A stretch of DNA of 64,000 nt from Streptomyces sp. CG 926. Lineage in GTDB: Bacteria > Actinomycetota > Actinomycetes > Streptomycetales > Streptomycetaceae. This document shows, piece after piece, positions 16,201 through 35,362 of the stretch. Every line of letters starts with the position of its first letter. Within the stretch, counting starts at the first letter, position 1. Location of the stretch: contig NZ_QGGZ01000001.1 in NCBI RefSeq assembly GCF_003148825.1, positions 1,054,001 to 1,118,000 on the forward strand, in the 5' to 3' direction. The position numbers and the translations under genes were made by a program. Below the pieces are notes generated by a model. The model was not told the DNA's origin and did not search any database. It saw only the letters and a program-made list of their open reading frames with translations.

Positions 16201-19200
16201 GGCACCGGCACCGGTCCCGTCCGGCCCGATCGGGCGGCGCGGCCCGCACCCCCGCAACCCCGCCGAGCAGCTGCTCCGCGAGGTCTTCGCCCAGGTCCTG
16301 GGCCTCGACACGGTCGGCGCGGACGACGGCTTCTTCGCCCTGGGCGGGGACTCCATCAGCTCCATCCAAGTGGTCAGCCGCGCCCGGGCCAGGGGCGTCG
16401 TGCTCACCCCCCGCGACATCTTCGCCCTCAAGACCCCGGCCGCCCTCGCCGGCCTCGTGGCGACCTCCACCGCTACGGCCGGGCCGGCGGCTCCCGCCGG
16501 CCCGACGGCCGCCGAGGACGGCGTCGGTGAGGTCGAACCGACCCCGATCATCGCCCAGCTGGCCGAGGACCTCGGTGAAATCGGCGGTCCGGCCGGGCAG
16601 TTCAACCAGCACGTGCTGCTCCGGGTGCCCTCCGCGATGACCGCCGACACCCTCGCCCCCGCGCTGCAGGCGCTGCTCGACCGGCACGACGCCCTGCGTA
16701 TGACGGTGACCGAGCCCGCTCCCGGCATCTGGTCCCTGCACACCGCCGAGCCCGGCTCGGTGCCCGCCGGCCGGCTGATCACCACCGTGGACGCCGCCGG
16801 CGCCGCCGACGACCCCACCCTGCTGGACCGGCTGGCCTGCGCCGCGGCCGACTCCGCCCGCACCAGGCTCTCCCCCGCCGACGGGGTCATGCTCCAGGCC
16901 GTGCTGCTCCACGGCGGCCCCGCCCCCGTCTCGCACCTGCTGCTGCTCGCCCACCACGCCGTCGTCGACGGCGTCTCCTGGCGCATCCTGACGGGCGACC
17001 TGGAAGCCGCCTGGACCGCGGTCGCGGCCGGCCGCGTGCCCGACCCGGAGCCGGTCGCGACCTCCTACCGCCGCTGGGCCGCCACCCTCGCCGAGCAGTC
17101 CCGCGTGTCCGGGCGGATCGCCGAACTGCCCTACTGGCAGGCCCAGCGCGAGGAGGAGCCCTCCGTCCTCGGCAGCCGCCCGCTCGACCCGTCCCGGGAC
17201 ACCTACGCCACCGCCCGGCGGCTGCGGCTCGAACTGCCCGCCGACCGGACCGCGGCCCTGCTGACCACGGTTCCCGCCGCCTTCCACGGCGAGATCAACG
17301 ACGTCCTGCTCGGCGCGCTGGCCCTGGCCGCGGCCGACTGGCGCGGCCGCTGCGCGCCGGACGCCGCGCGCCCCCTCCTGATCGAACTCGAAGGACACGG
17401 CCGGGAACAGATCACCGACGACGTCGATCTCTCCCGCACGGTCGGCTGGTTCACCACCGTCTTCCCCGTCCGTCTCGACCTCGGGTCCTTGGACCGGGAG
17501 GAGGCCCGGGCCTCGGGTCCGGCGCTCGCCACCGCCGTCAAGCGGGTCAAGGAACAGCTGCGCGCCGTACCGGACCGCGGGATCGGCTACGGCCTGCTGC
17601 GCCACCTCAACGCGCGCACCGCCCGACCGCTGGCCGCGGCGCCCACCCCGAGCCTCGGCTTCAACTACCTCGGCCGGTTCCGCGTCGACGGGACGGAAGG
17701 ACCCTGGACCCTCGCCGGCGGCTCCTCGGTGATCTCCACCGGATTCCACCCGGACACCCCGCTGCGCCACGCCCTGTCGGTCACCCCGGTGACCGAGGAC
17801 CACGCCGACGGCCCGCGGCTGGTCGCCGACTGGCTGTGGGCGGACGAGATCCTCGACGAGGCCGAGGTCCGTGAGCTCGCCGAGTCCTGGTTCGCGGCCC
17901 TGTGCGCCCTCGTGACCCACCTGGACCTGCCCGGAGCCGGCGGCCACACGCCCTCCGACCTGCCCCTGGTGGCACTGGGCCAGGAGGAGATCGACGAGAT
18001 CGAGCACGCCGGGCAGGCTCCGGAGCACACCGCGGTCACGGACGTGCTGCCGCTCACGGCGATGCAGCGCGGCATGCTGTTCCAGGCGGAGTTCGACGAG
18101 CGGGCGACCGACCTGTACACCCTGCAGGTCGCGGCCGACCTGATCGGCCCGGTGGACACGGACGCCCTGGAGCGTGCGCTGGCGGCCCTCCTGGACCGGC
18201 ATCCCGGCCTCGGCGGAGCCTTCCACCACCGGGACTCGGGCGATCCGGTCTCCGTCCTGCGCGCGGGAGTCCGGGTACCGCTGCGCCGCGTGGACCTGTC
18301 CGGGCTCGCAGCCGCCGAGCAGCGGGACGAAGTGGACCGGCTCGCCGACCACGACCGGCTCGAACGCTTCGACATGACCCGCCCGCCGCTGATGCGCTGG
18401 TCCCTCGTGCGGCTGGACGAGGAGCGTCACCGCCTCGTCTGGACCCTGCACCACATCCTGGTGGACGGCTGGTCCATGCCCGTCCTGGTACGCGAACTGC
18501 TCGCCTGCTACGAGGGCGAGGGCGCCGCCGAGGGCCTGCCGCCCGCCGTTCCCTTCCGTACGTACCTCGCCTGGCTCGCCGGCCAGGACCGCGACGCGGC
18601 CAAGGCGGCGTGGGCCGCCTCGCTCGCCGGACTGGAGGAGCCGACCCTGCTGTGCGGGGCGGCCCCCGACCGGCGGCCGGCCCCGCCGGAGTCCGTGTCG
18701 CTGCGGCTGACCGCCGAGGAGACCGCCGTGCTCTCCGGCTTCGCCGCGCGCCAGGGCCTGACCACCAACACGCTCTTCCAGGGCGGTTGGGCCGTGCTGC
18801 TCGGCCGGCTCACCGGCCGCTCCGACGTGTTGTTCGGCTCGACCGTGTCCACCCGGCCGGCCGCCCTGCCCGGCGTGGAGAGCATCGTCGGCCCCTTCCT
18901 CAACACGCTGCCGGTACGGGTGGTCCTCGACCCGGCCGAGCCCGTCGGCCCGTTCCTGCTGCGCCTGCAGGACACGCAGTCCGCCCTGCGCGACTTCGAC
19001 CACCTCGGGCTCGCCGAGATGCTCGGCGGCAGTCCGGCACTGGCCGCCTACGGTGAACCCTTCGACACCGCCCTCGTCTTCGAGAACTTCCCCATGGACG
19101 AGGTGGCCGGCGGTGTCCCGGCCGGCCGTGGAAGTCTGCGGATCGCGGACGTCACGGCCCGCGACGCCCGCCACTACCCGCTCAGCATGGTCGTCCTGCC

Positions 19201-21315
19201 CGGCCGGGAGTTCGAGGTCCGCTTCGACCACGCGCCCGACCTCCTGACGCGTGACGAGGTGGCGACGCTCGCGCGGCGCTTCCGCGCGCTGCTCCTGGAC
19301 CTCGCCGCCGCACCGGACCGGGCCCTGGCCCGGCTGGATGTCCTGACCGAGGACGAGAGCGCGCTGCTGCGCAAGTGGAACGACACCGCGAGCGCCGGCG
19401 ACGTCGGCATCCCCGGCGGTGTGGTGGAACGGGTACGCGAGTTCGCGCGGATCTCCCCCACCGCCGTCGCCGTCGCGGACGGGGAGCACGAGTTCTCCTA
19501 CGCCTCCCTCGTCCGCTGGTCGGACGAGCTGGCCGGGCGGCTGACCTCGGCCGGAGTGGGCCCCGGCTCCCTCGTCGCGGTGCTGGCCGAGCCGGGCACG
19601 GCCTTCGTCGGCTCGGTGCTGGGGATCCTGCAGGCCGGAGCGGCCTGGGTCCCGCTGGACGTCGGCGCTCCGGTGGCCCGCATCGCCTCCCTGGTCGCGG
19701 ACTCCGGGGCCCGGTGCCTGTTGGTGGGCCCGGGCTGCGCGAACCTGGCCGCCGAGGTGCTGGACCTGGCCGGGGACGGCCTGAGCATCCTGGAGACGGC
19801 CGTCGGGTACGAGGAGACCGGGCGGTCACCGCAGGCCCCGGACGCTCCGGCACAGCCTCTCGGCCTGCCGGACGACCTCGGCTACGTGATCTTCACGTCG
19901 GGGTCCACGGGCAAGCCCAAGGGCGCCATGGTCCACCGCCGCGGCATGGAGAACCACCTCCTGGCCAAGGTCGAGGACCTCGCGCTGGGCGCCGGCGACC
20001 GGGTCGTGCAGAACGCCCCCGTCACCTTCGACGTGTCGGTCTGGCAGATGCTGGCCCCGCTCGTCGTCGGCGCCACCGTCCGGGTGGTCCCGCGCGAGGT
20101 CGCCGCCGACCCGGACGCGCTGTTCGGCGTCGTCTCGGCGGAGGACGTCTCGATCCTGGAGGTCGTTCCGTCCCTGCTCCGTGCCGCCCTCGACACGTGG
20201 GACGCGACGGGCCCCGCCGCCGTCCCCGGGCGTCTGCGGCGTCTGGTGGTCACCGGGGAGGCGCTCCCCGCCGATCTGTGCGACCGCTGGTGGAGCCACT
20301 TCCCCGCGGTCCCGCTGGTCAACGCGTACGGCCCCACCGAGTGCTCGGACGATGTGACCCATGCGGTGCTCCGCGCCGAGGACCGGCCCGGTGCCCGCGT
20401 ACCGATCGGCGGGGCCGTCCGCAACACCTTCCTGCATGTCCTGGGTGACGAGCTCCGCCCGGTACCGGCGGGCACCGTCGGCGAGCTGTACGTCGGTGGG
20501 GCCGGCGTCGGCCGCGGCTACCTCGCCAGCCCGGGCAAGACCTTCGCCTCCTTCGTCGCCGATCCCTTCAGCGGGGTCCCGGGCGCCCGGATGTACCGCA
20601 CCGGCGACCGCGTGGTGCGTCGGCCGGACGGGCAGCTGGAGTTCGTGGAGCGTCGCGACCACCAGGTCAAGGTGCGGGGCCATCGGATCGAGCTCGGTGA
20701 GATCGAGGCGGCCCTGCGCACGCTGCCGCAGGTGTCCGACGCCGTGGTGGTCACGCTCACGGACCCGTCCCGGGCCACCCGTCTCGTCGCCTACGTCGTG
20801 GCACCGGGCGCCGAGGACCTCGAGGGAACCCGGGCCGCGCTCGCGGAAGTGCTGCCGGCGTACATGGTCCCGTCCGCCTGGGTCTTCCTGCCCGTCCTGC
20901 CGCTGACGGCCCACGGGAAGGTGGACCGCAAGGCTCTTCCCCACCCGGCCGGAGCGGCCGACACGGCGGCCTCCGGGACCCGTCGGGAGGGCCGCGATCC
21001 GGTCGAGCGGGCGCTGTGCTCGGTGTTCGCCGAGGTGCTCGGAGTCGGGTCCGTCGGTATCGACGACAACTTCTTCGCCCTCGGCGGGGACTCCATCAGC
21101 TCCATCCGGGTCGTGGGCCGGGCCCGCGCCCACGGCATCACGATCACTCCCCGGGACGTCTTCGGGCACCGGACCCCCCTCGCCCTCGCGGCCGTCGTCG
21201 CCGCCGCCGACCGGGCCGGCGTACCGGCGCACCGGCCCGCCGCCGCCGACCCGCAGGCGCCGCTCCTGGCCCTGAGCGACGACGAGATGGACGAACTCGA
21301 CACTGAGCTGGAGTC

Positions 21316-21319
<4 letters not shown>
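13280..21319 (+). CDS. NRPS, two modules: C-A-PCP-E-C-A-PCP
   Basis: About 2679 residues from ATG 13280, which has GGAG 6 bp upstream; ATG 13268 is an alternative. Order: C1 (HHLLSDG at 139, with an EntF-like N-terminus), A1 ([12 protein letters not shown] from about 610), PCP1 (Ser1025, GGDSI), E (HHAVVDG at 1225), C2 (HHILVDG at 1724), A2 (about 2204) and PCP2 (Ser2605, GGDSI). Aligned by eye to PheA, A1 and A2 give the same pocket code, DVWEVTADDK; its acidic Glu278 and Asp331 suit a diamino acid. With SbnA and SbnB this suggests two Dap residues, the first epimerised to D. C1 probably accepts an acyl group from the operon ACP. NRPS2 overlaps by ATGA. Confidence 0.95.
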
Positions 21320-29430
<8,111 letters not shown>

Positions 29431-29462
29431 CCCTCACCGGCCCTCGCCCGGGCGGGCGTGTC

Positions 29463-29495
29463 GGGAGCCCCTCACCGGTCCGGTGAGGGGCTCCC
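29463..29495. terminator. Bidirectional terminator between the NRPS cluster and tdk
   Basis: A perfect 15-bp inverted repeat (GGGAGCCCCTCACCG at 29463-29477 against 29481-29495, loop GTC) lies 33 bp after the NRPS2 stop and 11 bp before the tdk stop. It can serve both converging transcripts and marks the right end of the cluster. Confidence 0.88.
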
Positions 29496-29505
29496 GGACC
29501 AGCAG

Positions 29506-30156
29506 TCAGCTGGAAGCGACGGGCAGCACGTCCGGCGACAGCGACCCCGCCCGCGAGGCGGCGCTCGTCATCCGGCGGCGGTGGTGGCGGCGGCACAGGA
29601 CCTCGTAGCCGATCTCCTCCGCCGGGCGGTTCACGTCGCCGACCACGACCTGCGCCCCCTCGACGACCATCTCCCCGCCCACCGTACGGGCGTTGTGCGT
29701 CGCGCGGGCTCCGCACCAGCACAGGGCCTCGACCTGGAGCTGCTCCAGGCGGTCCGCCAGCTCGATCAGCCGCTGCGAGCCCGGGAAGAGCTTCGTACGG
29801 AAGTCGGTGGTGATACCGAAGGCGAAGACGTCCATGTCCAGGTCGTCGACGATCCTGGCGAGCTGGTCGATCTGATCGGGCTCCAGGAACTGGGCCTCGT
29901 CCACGATCACGTAGTCCGCCTTGCCGCCCTTCGAGAGCTGGGCGACCACGTACGCGTACAGGTCCATGCCCTCCGGCGCCTCCACCGCCTCCGTCACCAG
30001 ACCGAGCCTCGAGGACAGCTTGCCCTCGCCCGCCCGGTCGTCACGGGTGAAGATCACGCCCTGCAGACCCCGCGCATCGCGGTTGTGCGCGATCTGGAGC
30101 GCCAACGTGCTCTTTCCGCAGTCCATCGTTCCGGAGAAGAACACCAGCTCGGGCAT
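29506..30156 (-). CDS. tdk: Thymidine kinase
   Basis: A 216-residue type II thymidine kinase that phosphorylates thymidine to dTMP in the salvage pathway. It has the P-loop GTMDCGKST (residues 8-16), the Mg-binding VIVDEAQFL, and the C-terminal zinc-ribbon cysteines (CWCGARATHNAR and the later LCRRHH). The start at 30156 places the P-loop at the usual position; the upstream extension of the frame to 30399 is not credible. It is a housekeeping gene converging on the NRPS cluster. Confidence 0.95.
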   Translation of the reverse strand: MPELVFFSGTMDCGKSTLALQIAHNRDARGLQGVIFTRDDRAGEGKLSSRLGLVTEAVEAPEGMDLYAYVVAQLSKGGKADYVIVDEAQFLEPDQIDQLARIVDDLDMDVFAFGITTDFRTKLFPGSQRLIELADRLEQLQVEALCWCGARATHNARTVGGEMVVEGAQVVVGDVNRPAEEIGYEVLCRRHHRRRMTSAASRAGSLSPDVLPVASS

Positions 30157-30230
30157 GGGAAGTACGGACCTTTCGGGTCGTGGGCAGGTGGTGGGGCGGT
30201 GGGTACGGGGTACGGGGTGCGGGGCGAGGG

Positions 30231-31433
30231 TCAGGTGCGGATTTCGAGCAGCGGGACGAACTGTTCCGCCGCGGTCATCGAGCCGTGCATCCCGGTGAGG
30301 GCGGATTCGTTCGGCTCGTTGCGCGAGGCGGTGATCGCGACGTCGGCCTGGGCGGCCGCCACCACGTCGCCGATGCGCCCGAGGACGCGCTCGTCGCACT
30401 CCCCCGGCGTGCCGAACCAGCCCAGTTCCAGGGCCTCTTCGCGGCTGGCGACCCAGAAACGGTCGCCGAGCACCTCACGCCACACGGTCAGCACGTCGGC
30501 CTGCGCACCCGGCACCGCGTACACGTGCCGGGCCCGCCCCTCGCCACCCAGCAGGGCGACGCCGGCGCTCAGCTCCCAGTCCTCGTCGAAGTCGATCCGG
30601 GAGTCCTCGTCGAAGGGGACGTCGACCATGCCGTGGTCCGCGGTCACGTACAGGGCGGTGCGCGGCGGCAGCTGCTCGGCGAGCCGCTGGACGAGCCGGT
30701 CCACGTACATCAGCTGGCCGCGCCAGGCGTCGGAGTCCACACCGTGCCGGTGGCCGGCCCCGTCGAGCTCGCTGTAGTAGGTGTAGACGAGCGAGCGGTC
30801 GCCGGAGGCGAGGCGCTCGGCCGCCAGGTCCATCCGTTCCTCGCCGGTCATCCGGCCGAGGAAGGTGCCACCGCTCAGCGCGATCTTGGTGAGCGGGGTG
30901 CTCTGGAAGGCGGGCGAGGACACCTGGGCGGTCGCCACCCCGGCCTTGTCGGCCTGCTGGAAGACGGTCGGGTACGGCTGCCAGGGCTTCGGCGCGGTCC
31001 ACGGGTGCCAGCGGAGCTGGTTCATCAGTTCCCCGGTGGCGGGGTTGCGGACGGCGTAGCCGGGCAGGCCGTGGCGGGCCGGCGGCAGGCCGGTGCCCAC
31101 GGAGGCGAGCGAGGTGGCCGTGGTCGCCGGGAAGCCCGCGGTGATCGGGCGGCCGGTGCCGCCGCGCGAGCTGCCGAGCAGGGAGGTGAGGTACGGGGCC
31201 TCGTCCGGGTGGGCCTTGATCTGCTCCCAGCCCATGCCGTCGACCAGGAACACGCAGTTCCGGTCGGCCGGGGTCAGCTCGGTGATCGCCGCGGTGAAAC
31301 CGGGGACGCCCTGGCCGGCCACGAGCGTGGGCAGCAGGTCGGCGAGCGACCCGGCGCCGTACTCCGGGACGGGGGCGCCCGCCAGGTCCAGCAGCTCCGG
31401 CTCGGGCCACTCCTGTGCCGCGGAGTACGCCAT
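30231..31433 (-). CDS. Alkaline phosphatase-superfamily nucleotide pyrophosphatase/phosphodiesterase
   Basis: A 400-residue protein of the type I phosphodiesterase/nucleotide pyrophosphatase family. Metal-site segments are visible: VFLVDGMGWE (about residue 61), FPATTATSLAS with the likely Thr nucleophile (about 101), ELDGAGHRHG and VTADHGMVDVP (about 265). No signal peptide is apparent, so it is probably cytosolic. Its ATG overlaps the TGA of the upstream DUF5998 gene, so the two are translationally coupled. The substrate cannot be named from sequence. Confidence 0.88.
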   Translation of the reverse strand: MAYSAAQEWPEPELLDLAGAPVPEYGAGSLADLLPTLVAGQGVPGFTAAITELTPADRNCVFLVDGMGWEQIKAHPDEAPYLTSLLGSSRGGTGRPITAGFPATTATSLASVGTGLPPARHGLPGYAVRNPATGELMNQLRWHPWTAPKPWQPYPTVFQQADKAGVATAQVSSPAFQSTPLTKIALSGGTFLGRMTGEERMDLAAERLASGDRSLVYTYYSELDGAGHRHGVDSDAWRGQLMYVDRLVQRLAEQLPPRTALYVTADHGMVDVPFDEDSRIDFDEDWELSAGVALLGGEGRARHVYAVPGAQADVLTVWREVLGDRFWVASREEALELGWFGTPGECDERVLGRIGDVVAAAQADVAITASRNEPNESALTGMHGSMTAAEQFVPLLEIRT

Positions 31434-32032
31434 CAGCGGGCGGGGGTGGCGGACGTCGCCGCTGTGGCTTCGGAGAGTGCCTGCGCGAAGACCAGGGTCT
31501 GGCGCACCGCCTCCGGGCCGTCGCCGGCCTCGCTGACCCGCAGGCTGAGGTCGTCGGCGGTGGAGTTGCCGGTGTAGCCGTGGTCGGAGTCGCAGTTCGG
31601 GTCGCCGCAGGCGGCCGGCTCCAGGTCGATCCGGGAGACCGCGCCCCAGCCGATGGTCAGGACGACCTCGCGGGGCAGGGTGCCGGGGGTGTAGCTCTCC
31701 GGGTTGGCGACGACGCGGCTGAGCACCACGGAGGAGATGCTGGACAGCTTGACCGACTCGGTGGAGGTGGTCGCGTACGGGGAGGGGGACCCGGCGTCGG
31801 CGGCCTGCTCGTCGGTGTGGCTGACGATGAAGCGGTTGCCCGTCAGGACCAGCACGGTGACGTGCCGGCGCACCTCGTTGGAGTCGAAGGTCGTCTCCTG
31901 GTGGACCAGGTACGACGAGATCGGCTCGCCGCCCACCGCGGCCTCCACGGCCTCGGCCACGAGGGCCGGGTAGTAGCCGCTGCGCTCGATCGCCGTGCGC
32001 AGCCCCTGGGTCGTCGTACCGGATTTCGCCAT
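31433..32032 (-). CDS. DUF5998 family protein, function unknown
   Basis: A 199-residue conserved actinobacterial protein, starting at MAKSGTTTQ (ATG 32032; an in-frame ATG three codons upstream is possible). The central part has a PH-like beta pattern (VTVLVLTGNRFIVSHTDE) followed by a Cys pair, CGDPNCDSDHGY, that could bind a metal. No signal peptide or membrane segment is seen. It is coupled to the downstream phosphodiesterase gene, suggesting a shared process. Confidence 0.82.
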   Translation of the reverse strand: MAKSGTTTQGLRTAIERSGYYPALVAEAVEAAVGGEPISSYLVHQETTFDSNEVRRHVTVLVLTGNRFIVSHTDEQAADAGSPSPYATTSTESVKLSSISSVVLSRVVANPESYTPGTLPREVVLTIGWGAVSRIDLEPAACGDPNCDSDHGYTGNSTADDLSLRVSEAGDGPEAVRQTLVFAQALSEATAATSATPAR

Positions 32033-32082
32033 GAGGTCCATCCTAAGGCCCGTACGGGGCCCTCAGGCCGCGCCGTACCCGC

Positions 32083-34872
32083 TCAGTAACTGGGGAGGGT
32101 CCGCGGGCCGAGATCGCCGCGGGCCGGCGGGTGGGCGACCCGGACGGTGGCGCTGAGCACGGACACGCCCTCGGCGGCGACCACGACGGGCTCCAGCGCG
32201 ACGCCGATCACCTCGGGGTGGTCGTCCACGAGGCGGGACAGTCGCAGCAGCAGTTCCTCCAGGGCGGGGGTGTCCACGGGGTCGCTGCCTCGCCAGCCGA
32301 ACAGGAGGGGTGCGGTCCGGATGGACCGGATCAGCCCGGCGGCGTCCCGGTCGGTGGCCGGGACCAGCCGGTGCGCGGTGTCGCCGAGCAGCTCGGAGGC
32401 GACGCCGGCGAGCCCGAAGGAGAGGACGGCGCCCGCGGCGGGGTCGATGACGGAGCGGACGACGGTGTCGACCCCGCGCGGCACCATGGCCTGCACCACG
32501 GGCTGGAGCTCGGCCGGCTTGCCCAGCGCCTCGGTGAGCTCCTCGTACGAGCGCCGCAGCTCGGCCTCGTTCGTGTGGTCGAGGCGTACGCCGCCCAGGT
32601 CCGCGCGGTGACGCAGGTGCGGGGCGGTGGTCTTGAGCGCCACCGGGTAGCCCAGGACGCCGGCGGCGCGGACCGCCGCGTCGGCGCTGGGCGCAGGGAG
32701 GGTGGGCAGGACGCGGATCCCGTAGCCCGCGAGCAGCTCGCGGGCGTCCTCGTCGGTCAGGGTCGCCGCGGCGCCGGGGTCGACGTCGGCGAGCAGCCGG
32801 GTCAGCCGGTCGGCGGTCCCGGCCTCGTCGATGTCCTCGAACTCGGGGACCCGCCCGTCGTCCTCGGCGGCGGCCCGGCGCCACTGCCCGTACCGGACGG
32901 CTTCGGCGACGGCCTTGACCGCGCGTTCGGCGGCGGGGTAGCTGGGGATGCTGTCCCCGGCCGCGGACAGCGGCCCGGCCGGCGCCTGGGGCGTCCGGTC
33001 GGGAGCGGGGCCCCAGTTCCGGGACGACGCGGTGTACGGGACCCCGCGCACGGCGGACAGGGCCAGGGCGAGCTCGCCGAGCTCGACGTGCACCACCGCG
33101 ACGGGCTTGCCCGGGGACGCCGCCACCGCTTCGCGCAGCGCACCGGCCAGATCGTCCGCCGGCGCGTCCTCGCTCACCCACGGGATGGCCGTGACCACGA
33201 CCGCGTCGCAGTCCTCGGAGCGCAGCGCGTCCGTGAGGGCGGTGCGGAAGTCCGCCGGCGCGGCCGCCGTCGTCAGGTCCAGGGGCGGCAGGGGGCGCAG
33301 GCCCTGGGTGAGGCAGGCGTCGTAGGTGAGGATCCCGAGGGATTCGGAGTTGCCGAGGATCGCGACACGGGGCCCGGCGGGCAGCGGCTGCGCCGCCAGC
33401 AGGAGGCCGACGTCCACCAGCTCGGTGACCGTGTCGACGCGGATGACACCGGCCTGGCGCAGCAGGGCCGAGACGGTGGCCTCCGGCAGTCGGGTGCCGG
33501 GGACGACGTGCCCGGCCGGGCTGTGCCGGCCGCCCTTGGCGACGACCACGGGCTTGACGGCCGCCGTGCGGCGGGCGAGGCGGGTGAACTTCCGCGGGTT
33601 GCCGAGGGTTTCGAGGTAGAGCAGGGCGACGTCGGTCGCCTCGTCGTCGTACCAGTACTGCAGGATGTCGTTCCCGGACACGTCGGCGCGGTTGCCCGCG
33701 GAGACGAAGGAGGACAGGCCTTCGCCGCGCCGGAGCAGCGCGGAGAGCAGGGCGATGCCGATCGCCCCGGACTGCGTGAACAGGCCGATCCGGCCGCGCG
33801 TGGGCATCGGTGCGGGGGTGAGGGAGGCGTTGAGTTCCACCTCGGGCGCGGTGTTGATCACCCCGTAGGCGTTCGGCCCGATCAGCCGCATGCCGTACGA
33901 GCGCACCTGCCGGACCAGTTCGCGCTGGCGGGCGAGTCCGGCCGGGCCGCTCTCCCCGTAGCCGGCGGACAGGACGACGAGCCCCTGCACCCCGTGCTCG
34001 CCGCAGGCCGCCACCGCGTCGGGTACCCGGTCGGCCGGGACCGCGATCACGGCGAGGTCGACCGGGGCGCCGATGGCATCGATGGTGCGATAGGCCCGCA
34101 CTCCGTCGAGGAGGTCACGGGTGACGGCCTCGTTGACCGCGTAGAGGTGGCCGTGGAAGCCGCTGTCGCGCAGGTTGCGCAGTGCGGCCGCGCCCACGCC
34201 CGCGCCGGAGCGGCTGACTCCGACGACGGCCACCGAGCCGGGGGCGAGCAGCCGCTGCACCGAGTGGGCCTCGGCGCGCTGTTCGCGGGCGCGCTGCACG
34301 GCGAGGGACTCGGCGGTGGGTTCGAGGTCGAGGGTGAGGCGGACGGAGCCGTCCTCGAAGCTGCGCTTCTGCTGGTAGCCGGCGTCCGTGAAGACTTTGA
34401 TCATCTTGGTGTTGGCGGGCAGCACCTCGGCGGCGAACCGCCGGATGCCGCGCTCCCGGGCCACCGCGCCGATGTGTTCGAGGAGCGTGGAGGCGACCCC
34501 GCGGCCCTGATGGGCGTCCTGGACGAGGAAGGCGACCTCGGCCTCGTCGGCGGGTCCGGAGGCGGGCCGGCCGGCGGCGTCGATGCGGTCGTAGCGCACG
34601 GTGGCGATGAACTCCCCGCCGATGGTCGCGGCGAGGCCGACCCGGTCCACGTAGTCGTGGTGCGTGAAGCGGCGCACGTCGCGGTCGGAGAGCCGGGGGT
34701 AGGGGGCGAAGAAGCGGTAGTACTTCGACTCGTCGGACACCTGCTCGTAGAAGCTGACGAGCCGGCCCGCGTCCTCGGTGGTGATGGGCCTGATCCGGGC
34801 CGTGCCGCCGTCACGGAGGACGACGTCGGCTTCCCAGTGGGCCGGGTAGGAGGGGTCCGACTCGATGGTCAT
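32083..34872 (-). CDS. Bifunctional GNAT acetyltransferase / NDP-forming acyl-CoA synthetase (Pat-like)
   Basis: The 929-residue protein starts with a GNAT domain (about residues 14-190, with VQDAHQGRGVASTLLEH as the acetyl-CoA loop). It continues with a CoA-binding Rossmann domain (VAVVGVSRSGAGVG, about 216), a succinyl-CoA-ligase-like domain (LFTQSGAIGIALLSA, about 355) and a C-terminal ATP-grasp domain (about 690-900). Proteins of this composition act as protein lysine acetyltransferases that tune acyl-CoA synthetases. The synthetase part is often inactive, and I cannot judge activity here. It is transcribed alone. Confidence 0.9.
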   Translation of the reverse strand: MTIESDPSYPAHWEADVVLRDGGTARIRPITTEDAGRLVSFYEQVSDESKYYRFFAPYPRLSDRDVRRFTHHDYVDRVGLAATIGGEFIATVRYDRIDAAGRPASGPADEAEVAFLVQDAHQGRGVASTLLEHIGAVARERGIRRFAAEVLPANTKMIKVFTDAGYQQKRSFEDGSVRLTLDLEPTAESLAVQRAREQRAEAHSVQRLLAPGSVAVVGVSRSGAGVGAAALRNLRDSGFHGHLYAVNEAVTRDLLDGVRAYRTIDAIGAPVDLAVIAVPADRVPDAVAACGEHGVQGLVVLSAGYGESGPAGLARQRELVRQVRSYGMRLIGPNAYGVINTAPEVELNASLTPAPMPTRGRIGLFTQSGAIGIALLSALLRRGEGLSSFVSAGNRADVSGNDILQYWYDDEATDVALLYLETLGNPRKFTRLARRTAAVKPVVVAKGGRHSPAGHVVPGTRLPEATVSALLRQAGVIRVDTVTELVDVGLLLAAQPLPAGPRVAILGNSESLGILTYDACLTQGLRPLPPLDLTTAAAPADFRTALTDALRSEDCDAVVVTAIPWVSEDAPADDLAGALREAVAASPGKPVAVVHVELGELALALSAVRGVPYTASSRNWGPAPDRTPQAPAGPLSAAGDSIPSYPAAERAVKAVAEAVRYGQWRRAAAEDDGRVPEFEDIDEAGTADRLTRLLADVDPGAAATLTDEDARELLAGYGIRVLPTLPAPSADAAVRAAGVLGYPVALKTTAPHLRHRADLGGVRLDHTNEAELRRSYEELTEALGKPAELQPVVQAMVPRGVDTVVRSVIDPAAGAVLSFGLAGVASELLGDTAHRLVPATDRDAAGLIRSIRTAPLLFGWRGSDPVDTPALEELLLRLSRLVDDHPEVIGVALEPVVVAAEGVSVLSATVRVAHPPARGDLGPRTLPSY

Positions 34873-35056
34873 GGGCCTACCTTACGGCCGGATCAGGCCG
34901 TACAGCCCTCGCGCGGCGGATGAGGCAGGACGGGTCATATCAGGGCAAGCTGGGTGAGGTCGAACGGCGGAAAATTCAGGCCGATGGTAGGTCCGAGCAT
35001 TCCGGACGTCGTGAGAGACTGGTCTAGACAACCGTAAGAACCTGAAGGGCATCACC

Positions 35057-35338
35057 ATGGCAGAGCGCCGCGTCAACGTCGGGTGGGCCGAGGGCCTGCA
35101 CGCTCGTCCCGCCTCGATCTTCGTCCGTGCGACGACCGCTTCCGGCGTCCCGGTGACCATCGCGAAGTCCGGCGGCGACCCCGTCAACGCCGCCTCCATG
35201 CTGGCGGTCCTGGGCCTGGGCGCCCAGGGCGGCGAGGAGATCGTCCTCGCCTCCGAGGCCGAGGGTGCGGACGCCGCGCTCGACCGCCTCGCGAAGCTGG
35301 TCGCCGAGGGTCTCGAGGAGCTCCCCGAGACCGTCTGA
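35057..35338 (+). CDS. ptsH: HPr phosphocarrier protein of the PTS
   Basis: A 93-residue HPr, which relays phosphate from enzyme I to sugar-specific IIA domains. The active-site His is in WAEGLHARPAS (residue 15), and the region around NAASMLAVLGLGAQGG holds the Ser46-like regulatory position. It starts at ATG 35057 and is followed by a strong hairpin. It is isolated from other PTS genes, as I recall for Streptomyces ptsH. Confidence 0.95.
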   Translation: MAERRVNVGWAEGLHARPASIFVRATTASGVPVTIAKSGGDPVNAASMLAVLGLGAQGGEEIVLASEAEGADAALDRLAKLVAEGLEELPETV

Positions 35339-35362
35339 CCCTTCGGGTTCGACCTCACGCGC

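Noticed and set aside
12995..19489. Minus-strand open frame of 2164 codons antisense to NRPS1
   Set aside because: It is Gly/Arg/Val/Gln-rich with no domain pattern and lies opposite a clear NRPS. Long antisense frames are a by-product of high GC3 coding DNA.
32131..34923. Plus-strand open frame of 930 codons
   Set aside because: It is a shadow of the GNAT/acyl-CoA synthetase gene on the other strand, which has full domain support.
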